A stretch of 7,675 nucleotides of DNA from Christensenella sp. UBA1431. GTDB taxonomy: Bacteria; Bacillota; Clostridia; Christensenellales; UBA1431. Both the position numbers and the translations under genes were made by a program. The stretch lies in the NCBI GenBank assembly GCA_002329665.1, contig DCTV01000054.1:20674-28348 (forward strand), in the 5' to 3' direction. Below the pieces are notes generated by a model that saw only the letters and a program-made list of their open reading frames with translations, made no database searches and was not told where the DNA came from. Below are positions 1 through 6,283 of the stretch, one piece after another (the stretch's first letter is position 1; every line of letters starts with the position of its first letter).

Positions 1-756
1 GGCCCTGTCCAGCGTTTTGGCCATGTCACGGTGCATCTGCATAGGTTCGTCGCCCTCGACGAAATGTGGTTTGTAGCCGTAGCCCGTGAAGAGGCTTTCG
101 AGCTCTTTTTTGCTGATCCTCGCGAGTATAGTCGGATTCGCGATCTTGTACCCGTTCAGATGCAGTATGGGCAAGACCGCCCCGTCGCGCTTGGGGTTCA
201 GAAACTTGTTGGAGTGCCACGCCGTCGCGAGCGGGCCCGTCTCCGCCTCCCCGTCGCCGACCACCACCGCCGCGATCAGGTCCGGATTATCGAACGCCGC
301 GCCGTAGGCGTGCGAAAGGCTGTACCCCAGTTCCCCGCCCTCGTGGATCGACCCGGGCAGTTCGGGCGTGCAATGGCTGCCTATGCCCCCGGGGAACGAG
401 AACTGCTTGAAGAGCCTTTTCATCCCCTCCGCGTCCTCGGACACCCTGGGGTAGACTTCGGAATACGTCCCCTCCAGATAGACCGGCGCGATCACCCCCG
501 GCGCGCCGTGCCCCGGCCCCGCGATGAAGATCATGTCGAGGCCGTGCTTATTGATGGCCCTGTTGAGATGGACGTAGATGAAAGAGAGGCCCGGGCTCGT
601 CCCCCAGTGCCCGAGGAGCCTCATCTTCACGTGCTCCGGTTTTAGAGGCTCTTTTAGAAGCGGATTGTCCTTTAGGTAGATCATGCCGGCCGCCAGATAG
701 TTGCAGGCCATCCAGTACGCGTTCAGCCTTTCGAGTGCTTCCGTGTTCGGCTCCAC
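1..756 (-). CDS. xfp: Phosphoketolase, N-terminal part (runs off the left edge)
   Basis: Thiamine-diphosphate-dependent phosphoketolase, a cytosolic enzyme that cleaves xylulose 5-phosphate (and often fructose 6-phosphate) with phosphate to give acetyl phosphate plus glyceraldehyde 3-phosphate or erythrose 4-phosphate. Only 252 residues are present; the family is usually about 790-830, so roughly two thirds lie outside the window. Family motifs are seen in order: [10 protein letters not shown] (47-56), AGPGHGAPG (79-87), IHEGGELGY (137-145, a phosphoketolase signature) and [10 protein letters not shown] (166-175, the cofactor-binding GDG region), followed by WHSNKF and HLNGYKI. The conserved His in HWG, GHG and SHC are all present, so nothing suggests decay. 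The start is GTG at 756: an in-frame TGA lies nine codons upstream, no other ATG/GTG/TTG lies between, and a GGGGG-type SD sits 8 bases before it. It is transcribed away from the SGNH gene across a 305-base gap, probably as its own unit. Specificity (xylulose 5-P only or dual) cannot be read here. Confidence 0.97.
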   Translation of the reverse strand, partial: MEPNTEALERLNAYWMACNYLAAGMIYLKDNPLLKEPLKPEHVKMRLLGHWGTSPGLSFIYVHLNRAINKHGLDMIFIAGPGHGAPGVIAPVYLEGTYSEVYPRVSEDAEGMKRLFKQFSFPGGIGSHCTPELPGSIHEGGELGYSLSHAYGAAFDNPDLIAAVVVGDGEAETGPLATAWHSNKFLNPKRDGAVLPILHLNGYKIANPTILARISKKELESLFTGYGYKPHFVEGDEPMQMHRDMAKTLDRA

Positions 757-1061
757 GGCCGTTCCCCCTTCGCGGCTATTTCAGGCGGCGTCCGTCCGCC
801 CGTGCTTTGCCCTTAGTATTGCTTGTTCCGGCAGGATTCATGAATTGGGGGGAGGATTTGGCGGGGCGCAAAGGTTCGGAAAGTTAATCCGATGATAAAT
901 CCTTGCTGCTACTCGAATGCGATTATAACGGTTTCCTGTCGTGCGGCGCCCACTGTCAAAGGTTTCCCGGCTGATGACGCGCCCCCATCCCAAAGGCGTA
1001 TTAGGCGGTGGTCTCCGGATGCACGCCGATCGCGGTAATCCATTGTAGAATAATCTCATGC
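757..1061. other. Intergenic region between xfp and the SGNH hydrolase gene
   Basis: No convincing gene is seen in these 305 bases. The short ORFs here are proline/arginine-rich, without an SD or a recognisable motif. A 10-base palindrome ATTCATGAAT sits at 836-845. No U-tailed hairpin is visible that would clearly terminate the SGNH transcript. The region presumably carries the promoter and a leader of 100-160 bases for xfp. Confidence 0.6.
922..959 (-). promoter_or_regulatory. Possible xfp promoter elements with abnormal spacing
   Basis: On the minus strand a perfect TATAAT lies at 927-922 and a perfect TTGACA at 959-954, but 26 bases separate them instead of about 17. No acceptable -35 exists at normal distance from the TATAAT, and it has no TGn extension. 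The TATAAT alone would give a leader of about 160 bases before the GTG of xfp. Either box may be chance. Confidence 0.3.
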
Positions 1062-1790
1062 CTATCCGGTCTCTCCGCCTTCGCGCTCATATTGCAAAAC
1101 CTGTTTGCTGATTTCAGCCGCCACGATTCTTGCCGATAAAGAATTGAAATGGGCGCCGTCGACTGTGAGTTCGAGGCGGCGCGCCTTGGAAAACCAATCC
1201 TTGGAGAACGGGAATACAAGCATTATTATCGCGTCCAACACCCTACATATACCTGTAGCCCCCCAGGAAAACAGCAGTGGTCGGGCTTTTAGTGCCGACT
1301 TCTGCAAGGAATACGTGTCAATATAGGGCATTCCATATTTTTCGGCAAGCCTTTTTATAATGGCGTTACGGGCTTGAAACTTTTCAGAGGGGATGCCTTT
1401 CATTTGGATGAACGGCAGGCCTAAAACAACGGCGTCTTTATTATGTTCCTTTAATAATCGCAGGATGTTTTCGTATGATTCGGCAAATGCATCGTCGCCG
1501 ATAAGGCATTTTTTCGAAGCGATCCTTGGCTGCGTCAGCCGTTTCCATACAGGCGACAGCGTACTGAGGTACGGCAAAAAAATATCGTTCGTACCTATGG
1601 AAACAATATAAGTACGGACATCAGCATAAAGCGAATTGCCGAGATATTTCTTTAAACGCTTGTATGCCCCGAGCGTTGTGTCTCCGTTAACCCCTGCGTT
1701 TATCGCTTTTATCTTTGGCTTGAGGTACTTGATGTATGAGTATCCGACACTGCCAAACGTAAGACTGTCACCTATACATATTATTTTCAT
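1062..1790 (-). CDS. SGNH/GDSL-type hydrolase (esterase/lipase-like)
   Basis: Predicted 242-residue SGNH-superfamily hydrolase; the family cleaves acyl or acetyl esters on lipids, glycans or small molecules, and the substrate here is unknown. Block I is IGDSLTFG (6-13) with nucleophile Ser9; block II is NAGVNGDTT (31-39) with oxyanion-hole Gly; block III is SIGTND (64-69) with Asn68; block V is VDGAHFN (210-216) with Asp211 and His214. The catalytic set is complete. There is no signal peptide, so it is probably cytosolic, but residues 172-195 (LLFSWG... to ...VFPF) are strongly hydrophobic and could touch a membrane or form a substrate lid. I chose ATG 1790 over the longer frame opening at 1868 because AAAGGG lies 6 bases upstream and block I conventionally begins within the first ten residues. 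The gene is visibly more AT-rich than its neighbours, suggesting horizontal acquisition. No promoter was found. Confidence 0.87.
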   Translation of the reverse strand: MKIICIGDSLTFGSVGYSYIKYLKPKIKAINAGVNGDTTLGAYKRLKKYLGNSLYADVRTYIVSIGTNDIFLPYLSTLSPVWKRLTQPRIASKKCLIGDDAFAESYENILRLLKEHNKDAVVLGLPFIQMKGIPSEKFQARNAIIKRLAEKYGMPYIDTYSLQKSALKARPLLFSWGATGICRVLDAIIMLVFPFSKDWFSKARRLELTVDGAHFNSLSARIVAAEISKQVLQYEREGGETG

Positions 1791-1944
1791 AGTTTTCCCT
1801 TTGTTTTCTGTAAATGCATTGCATCTTCTTCCGAATTTTCCAGCGTCATCGACGTCGGCCTGTTTCACAAAGGATTCAGGATGGAAAACGGCAGGACAAT
1901 ACTTAGCATCACGGGTTAAACGGCGGCCGCGCCGTGAAACGATA

Positions 1945-1969
1945 GACCGGGGCGGATGCGCTCCCGGTC
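1945..1969 (-). terminator. Candidate terminator of the MscS-family gene
   Basis: GACCGGG (1945-1951) pairs perfectly with CCCGGTC (1963-1969), and the interior can add GCG/CGC (1952-1954 with 1959-1961) after one bulged base, leaving a GATG loop. It lies about 40 bases past the channel gene's stop. On the minus strand the tail reads TATCGTTTCA, a poor U-tract, so intrinsic termination is possible but may be leaky towards the SGNH gene. Confidence 0.45.
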
Positions 1970-2005
1970 CGTGTCGCTATACAATGCTTTCGATTTCCTT
2001 CGCGT

Positions 2006-3052
2006 TCAGTTTTCGCGGTAGACGCTCACCGACGGGAAGGCCATGGACACGCCGGCCTCATTTGCTTCCTCGAGAAAGGCAAAGTTCACGCGCTCGCGCA
2101 CGCGCATCATGGTAATATAATCGACGACCGTGTGGTAGCTGACGAAGACTTCCAGGGCCGAGTCCGCGAAGTTTTCGAAGAACACCATGGCGCTCTCGTT
2201 TTCGACGTCGGGGTCGGCTTCCAGGACCGCCTTGATTCGCTCGATATAGTCGGAAATGGCTTTAGGCGGCGTCGAATACACGAGCCTGAGCCTGAAGGTG
2301 ATTCGGCGCTTGATCCGGTTCGTGCCGTTTGATATGGTGCTGTTGGCGAGCTTTGAGTTGGGTATGGTGATGACGGACTGGTCGAACGCGCGGATCCGGC
2401 TGCTGCGGAACCCCACTTTCTCCACGGTCCCCTCGACGCCCTCGGTCTCGACCCAGTCGCCGATCTCGAACGGCTTGTCCAGCATGATGGAGATGCTGCC
2501 GAACAGGTTGGCGGCGGTGTCCTGGGCCGCCAGTGCTATAGCCAGACCGCCGATGCCCAGTCCGGCGATGAGCCCGGATATGTCGGACACCCAGCGCGAG
2601 AGGACCATCAGCACGCCGACCACTACGATCACAATGCGTATGGCGCCCGCAACGTAGTTGGCCGCGGTGGCGTTCACCCCGTTCCCCTTTTCCCGCGTGG
2701 ATTCCGCGATAAGGACCGCGACGAACCCTCCCGCCGCGTAGAGCGCCCAGAACGCCGTCACCATGAACAGCGACGACACGATGTTGGCCACGACGCCGAA
2801 GGCTTTTTCGGGTATGCCCATGTATTCGATGGCGATCCGCGCGATCCCGGTGAAGAACATGTAGGAGACCGGCCGTAAAAGGCCGTCCCGCACCAGCTTG
2901 TATCTGTCGGGATTTCGCCGGCGCAGCCGCGTCAGCGTGAAACGGATGACGAGTCGGGCGGCCGGCCGCCTGAAGAGGAACGCAAGGACCACCGCCGCGG
3001 CCGCTATGACAAGAGGGACCGCGCCCTGCGCTTTGAGAAAATCAAGGCTCAT
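2006..3052 (-). CDS. MscS-family small-conductance mechanosensitive channel
   Basis: Predicted inner-membrane channel that opens under membrane tension on hypo-osmotic shock and lets ions and small solutes escape. At 348 residues it is slightly longer than E. coli MscS (286). Hydrophobic segments lie near 10-27, 61-80, 86-116 and 134-151, followed by the pore-lining helix and its continuation at about 158-191: Gly/Ala-rich AGLGIGGLAIALAAQD, then NLFGSISIMLDKPFEIGDWV, which is diagnostic of the family. The cytoplasmic beta domain follows with GVEGTVEKVGFRSSRIR (205-221), IPNSKLAN (230-237) and a C-terminal alpha/beta vestibule to residue 348. I chose ATG 3052 over GTG 3061: AGAGG at 3065-3061 is 8 bases from the ATG but directly abuts the GTG. 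It has its own strong promoter immediately after the regulator's terminator, so it can be expressed separately. Which MscS subgroup it belongs to cannot be decided by eye. Confidence 0.95.
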   Translation of the reverse strand: MSLDFLKAQGAVPLVIAAAAVVLAFLFRRPAARLVIRFTLTRLRRRNPDRYKLVRDGLLRPVSYMFFTGIARIAIEYMGIPEKAFGVVANIVSSLFMVTAFWALYAAGGFVAVLIAESTREKGNGVNATAANYVAGAIRIVIVVVGVLMVLSRWVSDISGLIAGLGIGGLAIALAAQDTAANLFGSISIMLDKPFEIGDWVETEGVEGTVEKVGFRSSRIRAFDQSVITIPNSKLANSTISNGTNRIKRRITFRLRLVYSTPPKAISDYIERIKAVLEADPDVENESAMVFFENFADSALEVFVSYHTVVDYITMMRVRERVNFAFLEEANEAGVSMAFPSVSVYREN

Positions 3053-3073
3053 CGCATACACCTCTGCCTGTAC

Positions 3074-3101
3074 ATTATAACAGCGGGCCCCGATACGTCA
3101 A
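3074..3101 (-). promoter_or_regulatory. Promoter of the MscS-family channel gene
   Basis: Minus strand: TTGACG (3101-3096), 16-base spacer, then TATAAT (3079-3074) preceded by TGT, making an extended -10 (TGnTATAAT). This is close to the sigma-70/sigma-A ideal. The expected start is near 3067, giving a leader of only about 15 bases that just contains the AGAGG ribosome site. Confidence 0.85.
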
Positions 3102-3116
3102 ATGCATGTTCTTGGC

Positions 3117-3142
3117 AAATAAAGGCGGGGAGTTCCCCCGCC
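3117..3142 (-). terminator. Rho-independent terminator of the BusR-like regulator gene
   Basis: On the minus strand a perfect 7-bp GC stem, GGCGGGG/CCCCGCC (3142-3136 with 3130-3124), encloses a 5-base loop and is followed by TTTATTT (3123-3117). It begins 14 bases after the regulator's stop codon and ends 16 bases before the -35 box of the channel promoter, separating the two transcripts. Confidence 0.85.
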
Positions 3143-3156
3143 GCCCCTTTCCTCGC

Positions 3157-3786
3157 TTATCTCTCTTTGGATTCCACGAAGGCCTCCACGGCGTCGATCG
3201 CCGCCGTGTCGCCGATGTAGACCAGCCAATCCCCCGCCCGCACCTCCAACCGCGGGCCCGGGGAAAGGATCACCCTGTCCTCCCGCCGTATCGCGATCAC
3301 GGTCGCGCCCGTGTGCTGCCAGAAATCCGCAGCGTGCAGCGTCGTCCCGCAGAGGGGCGAGGCTTCCGGCACGTTCACCTCGTACGCCTGAAACAGGTTA
3401 TGCTTATGGAACTTCTCGTTCGTATAAACGATGGAATCCGCGATGTCCAGTATCTCCCTGCTCGTTTTCTCCTGTTCGATCAACAGCGCCCGCAGCCTTT
3501 TTTGGAGCGCGCGCACGTCCATGTACTCGTTGAAACGCAGGGTATACTGTTTCGCCTTTTCCCTGGACAGAACGATCCCTCCGCTGTTTTGCCGTATCTC
3601 GACGATGCCCATGTCCGCCAGAAGCCGCAGGGAACGCCGGATCGTCTCGGGAGAGACGCCGTATTCCGAGGCGAGCAGGGACCGGCCGTAGATGCGCGCG
3701 TTCTCCTTCAGCTCGGACCCGGCGATGCGCTTGGCGATGTCGAACGCGATCTGCGCGTATACGGGAGATGTGGCGCGTTCCCTCAA
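3157..3786 (-). CDS. busR: BusR-like GntR/RCK_C transcriptional regulator (probable c-di-AMP sensor)
   Basis: A 209-residue DNA-binding regulator. Residues about 7-75 form a GntR-type winged helix (recognition region LLASEYGVSPETIRRSLRLL, 37-56, then wing GIVEIRQNSGGIVL). Residues about 76-125 are a charged helical linker, probably a coiled coil, and residues about 132-209 are an RCK_C (TrkA-C) domain (YEVNVPEASPLCGTTL...ILSPGPRLEVRAGDWLVYIG). Length and domain order match BusR of Lactococcus and Streptococcus, which binds cyclic di-AMP through RCK_C and represses the betaine importer operon; the importer here is divergently adjacent. The start is TTG 3786: AGGGGGTGA, a near-perfect SD, lies 6 bases upstream, and the first ATG would remove the helix-turn-helix. 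The weak start codon suits a low-abundance repressor. Ligand and target are inferred from family and context; a potassium- or turgor-related role through another ligand is the main alternative. Confidence 0.88.
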   Translation of the reverse strand: MRERATSPVYAQIAFDIAKRIAGSELKENARIYGRSLLASEYGVSPETIRRSLRLLADMGIVEIRQNSGGIVLSREKAKQYTLRFNEYMDVRALQKRLRALLIEQEKTSREILDIADSIVYTNEKFHKHNLFQAYEVNVPEASPLCGTTLHAADFWQHTGATVIAIRREDRVILSPGPRLEVRAGDWLVYIGDTAAIDAVEAFVESKER

Positions 3787-3818
3787 AGACAGTCACCCCC
3801 TGTACAAAACTGTGTCTT
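3786..3818. promoter_or_regulatory. Inverted repeat over the busR leader (candidate autoregulatory operator)
   Basis: AAGACA (3786-3791) and TGTCTT (3813-3818) form a perfect inverted pair separated by 21 bases, with the palindrome TGTACA (3801-3806) between them. It covers the expected transcription start (about 3821), SD and start codon of busR, a natural place for a repressor. I do not remember the BusR consensus well enough to claim a match. Confidence 0.4.
3793..3801 (-). promoter_or_regulatory. Ribosome binding site fixing the TTG start of busR
   Basis: Minus-strand AGGGGGTGA differs at one base from the ideal anti-SD complement AGGAGGTGA and stands 6 bases from TTG 3786. Its strength justifies a TTG start. 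The nearby GTG inside it is out of frame. Confidence 0.75.
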
Positions 3819-3827
3819 CTTGCGCGG

Positions 3828-3856
3828 ATTATACTACGCGCGCGGCCCAAATTCAA
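3828..3856 (-). promoter_or_regulatory. Promoter of the busR-like gene
   Basis: Minus strand: TTGAAT (3856-3851), 17-base spacer, TATAAT (3833-3828). The start would be near 3821, with a leader of about 35 bases before the TTG codon. It points away from the opuAA promoter, whose -35 begins about 65 bases to the right. Confidence 0.75.
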
Positions 3857-3903
3857 CTTTTTTATCCCGCCACAAAGCGCGTATTCAGCGCCATCGGCCG
3901 TTC

Positions 3904-3928
3904 TTGTCTTCGGCTGCAGCCTTGACAA
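3904..3928. promoter_or_regulatory. Nested dyad overlapping the opuAA -35 box (candidate repressor operator)
   Basis: TTGTC (3904-3908) and GACAA (3924-3928) flank the 10-base perfect palindrome GGCTGCAGCC (3912-3921); both symmetries share nearly the same centre. The right arm includes most of the TTGACA -35 element, so a protein bound here would block RNA polymerase. A second GACAA lies at 3932-3936 in direct orientation. Assignment to the BusR-like protein is inference. Confidence 0.5.
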
Positions 3929-3950
3929 ACCGACAACTTAATAATAATAT
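3922..3950 (+). promoter_or_regulatory. Promoter of the opuAA-opuAB-opuAC operon
   Basis: Perfect TTGACA (3922-3927), 17-base spacer, TAATAT (3945-3950; 4 of 6 consensus bases) in an AT-rich stretch. The expected start is near 3957, giving a leader of about 110 bases. Confidence 0.8.
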
Positions 3951-3973
3951 AGGGGACGGCAAATCTGCCAACT

Positions 3974-4015
3974 TTGAATATTTTAACGGTTCAATATTAA
4001 ACTACCCGGGTTTAA
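3974..4015 (+). repeat. AT-rich leader of opuAA with short repeats and a small hairpin
   Basis: TTGAA (3974-3978) and TTCAA (3990-3994) are inverted around 11 bases; the palindrome AATATT occurs twice exactly 16 bases apart (3977-3982 and 3993-3998). TTAAAC (3997-4002) pairs with GTTTAA (4010-4015) around a 7-base loop containing CCCGG. These could be protein-binding sites or minor leader structure. The leader is too short and weakly structured for a known riboswitch that I recognise. Confidence 0.35.
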
Positions 4016-4067
4016 ATTATCCTTTGGATGCCAAGAATAAGTCTGATAACGGGAACCAAGGAGCTAT

Positions 4068-5258
4068 ATGATAAAGGTAGAAGTCAAAAACCTTTATAAA
4101 GTATTCGGGCCAAACCCCCAAAAAATACTCCCGCTCGTCAAGGGCGGAAGCAGTAAAGACGAGATGCTGAAGACCGGGCACACGGTTGGCGTCAATGACG
4201 TCAGTTTTGCGGTCGAAGAAGGCGAAACATTCGTCATCATGGGGCTCTCCGGGAGCGGCAAATCCACGCTGGTGCGCTGCATCAACCGGCTTATCGAGCC
4301 GACCGCGGGCGACGTGCTCATCGACGGCACGAACATCGTCGGCTGCAGCAGCGAGACGCTGCTCGAGATACGAAGGCACAAGGTAGCGATGGTGTTCCAG
4401 CATTTCGCGCTGCTGCCGCACCGGAACGTGGAGAGCAACGTGGCCTACGGCCTTGAGATTCAGGGGGTCAGCCCGGAAACGAGGCTGAAAAAAGCGCACG
4501 AGTCCCTGGAACTCGTCGGCCTGAAAGGCTATGAGGCGTCCATGCCGTCGCAGTTGAGCGGAGGCATGAAACAGCGCGTCGGGCTCGCGCGCGCCCTCGC
4601 CACCGACCCCGATATCCTTCTGATGGACGAAGCCTTCAGCGCACTGGACCCGCTGATACGGAAGGAAATGCAGGACGAACTGCTGTCCCTGCAGCGGAAG
4701 ATGCATAAAACCATCATATTCATCACGCACGACCTCGACGAGGCCCTGAAGATCGGGGACAGGATCGCGATCATGAAAGACGGCGCCATCGTCCAAACAG
4801 GCGGTCCCGAGGAGATTCTGACCAATCCCGCGAATGACTACGTCCGGGACTTCGTGCAGGATGTCAACCGCGTGAAGGTCGTTACGGCGTCCACGATCAT
4901 GGAAAAGGCCGACCCCATCGTGACAGCGAAAGACGGCGTGAAGGTGGCCGTGCGCCGAATGAAACAGGCGTCCATCTCCAGCATCTTCGTCGTGGACAGG
5001 GAACATCGGCTCAAGGGCATCATCACCATCGACGACGCGATCGGACTGATGCAGGAAAAGACGCACGACCTCGACAGGATCATCATCCGGGACGTATCCA
5101 CCGTTTCCCCGGACACCTCCCTGGAAGAACTGCTCCCACTGGTCATCAATTCCAGGTTTCCCATCGTGGTCGTCGATTCGGAGAGCGTGGTGCTGGGCAT
5201 CATCATGAAGGTATCCGTGCTCGCGGGCGTACTGGGAGAGGAGGAACAGGATGATTAA
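4068..5258 (+). CDS. opuAA: Glycine betaine/osmolyte ABC transporter ATPase with tandem CBS domains
   Basis: Cytoplasmic ATPase of the OpuA/ProU class; hydrolysis powers import of betaine or a related compatible solute through OpuAB. Its 396 residues match OpuAA/ProV (about 400). Visible elements: the N-terminal segment NLYKVFGPNP with the OpuA-type extension KGGSSKDEML, Walker A GLSGSGKST (59-67), Q-loop Gln111 in FQHFALLPH, ABC signature LSGGMKQR (163-170), Walker B ILLMDEAFSALD (183-194) and H-loop His221. Two CBS modules follow (about 272-330 and 337-390), then an acidic tail EEEQDD. In Lactococcus OpuA the CBS pair senses ionic strength and is inhibited by c-di-AMP; the same role is inferred here. 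ATG 4068 is preceded by AAGGAG with only 4 bases of spacing, slightly tight. The stop overlaps the opuAB start by 8 bases, implying translational coupling. Confidence 0.97.
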   Translation: MIKVEVKNLYKVFGPNPQKILPLVKGGSSKDEMLKTGHTVGVNDVSFAVEEGETFVIMGLSGSGKSTLVRCINRLIEPTAGDVLIDGTNIVGCSSETLLEIRRHKVAMVFQHFALLPHRNVESNVAYGLEIQGVSPETRLKKAHESLELVGLKGYEASMPSQLSGGMKQRVGLARALATDPDILLMDEAFSALDPLIRKEMQDELLSLQRKMHKTIIFITHDLDEALKIGDRIAIMKDGAIVQTGGPEEILTNPANDYVRDFVQDVNRVKVVTASTIMEKADPIVTAKDGVKVAVRRMKQASISSIFVVDREHRLKGIITIDDAIGLMQEKTHDLDRIIIRDVSTVSPDTSLEELLPLVINSRFPIVVVDSESVVLGIIMKVSVLAGVLGEEEQDD

Positions 5259-6090
5259 CCTCCATATCGGGGACGCGGTCGAGGTCGCTATCGACTGGCT
5301 CACCCAGAACCTTGCGCCTCTTTTCTCGGGCATAAAAGCCGTCCTGTTGTGGGTGATCAACGGTTTCGCCTGGATATTCACGGTCATCCCGTGGTACGTC
5401 ATGGTCCTGCTGCTGGGCATTGCGGCGTGGCGGCTGAGCAGCAGGGGCGTCGCGATCTTTACCGTCGTCGGCCTCGTGCTGATCGAAATGATGGGGCTAT
5501 GGACCGCGACGATGCAGACGCTCGCGCTGATTTTCACCGCGACGCTGATCGCCCTGCTCATCGGCGTACCCTTAGGCATATGGATGTCCCGGAACGATAC
5601 GCTCAACCGCATCATTCGGCCCGTACTGGACTTCATGCAGACGATGCCGGCGTTCGTCTACCTCATCCCGGCCGTCTACTTCTTCGACCTGGGCGAGGTC
5701 CCCGGCGCCGTCGCGACCATCATTTTCGCGATGCCGCCCGCCGTCCGGCTGACGAACCTCGGCATCCGGCAAGTGCCCGAAGACGTCGTCGAGGCCTCAA
5801 AATCCTTCGGTTCCACCAGCCGGCAGCTTCTGTATAAGGTACAGATCCCTCTGGCGATGCCGACCATCATGGCCGGCCTGAACCAGACGATCATGCTGTC
5901 GCTCTCGATGGTGGTCATTTCCGCGATGATCGGCGCAAAAGGCCTGGGCATCACGGTGTTGAAGGGCATTACGCAGTTGAAGGTCGGAGAAGGGTTCGAG
6001 GGCGGCCTGGCCGTGGTCATCCTGGCGATGATCCTCGACCGGATAACGCAGGGCCTCGGCGAGAATAATAAGCTTAAAAAGAGAGACTGA
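5251..6090 (+). CDS. opuAB: Glycine betaine/osmolyte ABC transporter permease
   Basis: Integral membrane subunit forming the translocation path of the OpuA-type importer. Its 279 residues match stand-alone OpuAB. Hydrophobic segments fall near 28-46, 48-60, 66-83, 88-112, 128-145, 150-165 and 203-228, plus 252-262 near the C-terminus. The coupling loop that contacts the ATPase is the EAA region EASKSFGSTSRQLLYKVQIP (181-200), with the conserved Glu, Ala and Gly. The motif TMPAFVYLIPAVYFF (131-145) is typical of ProW/OpuAB. In Lactococcus and Streptococcus the permease is fused to the binding protein; here it is separate, as in Bacillus OpuA. ATG 5251 lies inside the end of opuAA, with AGGAGG about 6 bases upstream. 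The C-terminus is basic (KLKKRD). Confidence 0.96.
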   Translation: MINLHIGDAVEVAIDWLTQNLAPLFSGIKAVLLWVINGFAWIFTVIPWYVMVLLLGIAAWRLSSRGVAIFTVVGLVLIEMMGLWTATMQTLALIFTATLIALLIGVPLGIWMSRNDTLNRIIRPVLDFMQTMPAFVYLIPAVYFFDLGEVPGAVATIIFAMPPAVRLTNLGIRQVPEDVVEASKSFGSTSRQLLYKVQIPLAMPTIMAGLNQTIMLSLSMVVISAMIGAKGLGITVLKGITQLKVGEGFEGGLAVVILAMILDRITQGLGENNKLKKRD

Positions 6091-6139
6091 TTTTTGGCGC
6101 TGCGCTCCGGCGGCGTGCAGCTGCACCCATCATCGAAGT

Positions 6140-6157
6140 CGGCGCAAAAAAGCGCCG
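6140..6157 (+). other. Small hairpin in the opuAB-opuAC gap
   Basis: CGGCGC (6140-6145) pairs with GCGCCG (6152-6157) around an A6 loop and is followed by GTTTTCC. The stem is short and the T-run only four bases, so it is at best a leaky terminator or an mRNA-stabilising/processing hairpin between the permease and binding-protein genes. Confidence 0.4.
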
Positions 6158-6223
6158 GTTTTCCGCCTGTACCATGCCACATCATGGCCGTATTAAACCG
6201 GCATATGCAAGGGCAGGCATCAG

Positions 6224-6240
6224 GGTATCATTCGGATACC
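6224..6240 (+). other. Second small hairpin upstream of opuAC
   Basis: GGTATC (6224-6229) pairs with GATACC (6235-6240) around ATTCG, ending about 26 bases before the opuAC ribosome site. It may protect a processed opuAC message or be a protein site. A TAAAAT at 6255-6260 resembles a -10 but has no good -35. Confidence 0.3.
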
Positions 6241-6283
6241 GGCGCATAAAAGCATAAAATCAGGGAAGGAGAGGATTACACTA

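Noticed and set aside
31..645. Plus-strand open frame of about 204 codons over xfp
   Set aside because: Antisense shadow of phosphoketolase with Arg/Pro/Val-rich sequence and no SD or domain.
838..1059. Short minus-strand frame (73 codons) in the xfp-SGNH gap
   Set aside because: Pro/Arg-rich, no SD, no family resemblance, and it lies where the xfp leader is expected.
1791..1868. Upstream extension of the SGNH hydrolase (26 extra codons)
   Set aside because: The extension is charged and unlike a signal peptide, while the internal ATG has a good SD and puts the catalytic Ser block at the usual N-terminal position.
3957..4067. A c-di-AMP (ydaO-type) or other riboswitch in the opuAA leader
   Set aside because: The leader is only about 110 bases, AT-rich, with one 6-bp hairpin and none of the conserved structure expected of that class.
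3106..4071. Plus-strand open frame of about 321 codons over the regulator and control region
   Set aside because: It runs through a terminator and two good promoters antisense to a clear GntR/RCK_C protein; no SD or motifs.
4017..5636. Long minus-strand open frame (about 539 codons) antisense to opuAA/opuAB
   Set aside because: It mirrors a GC-rich coding gene, is rich in His/Arg/Asp, has no recognisable domain, and the plus strand encodes an unmistakable ATPase and permease.
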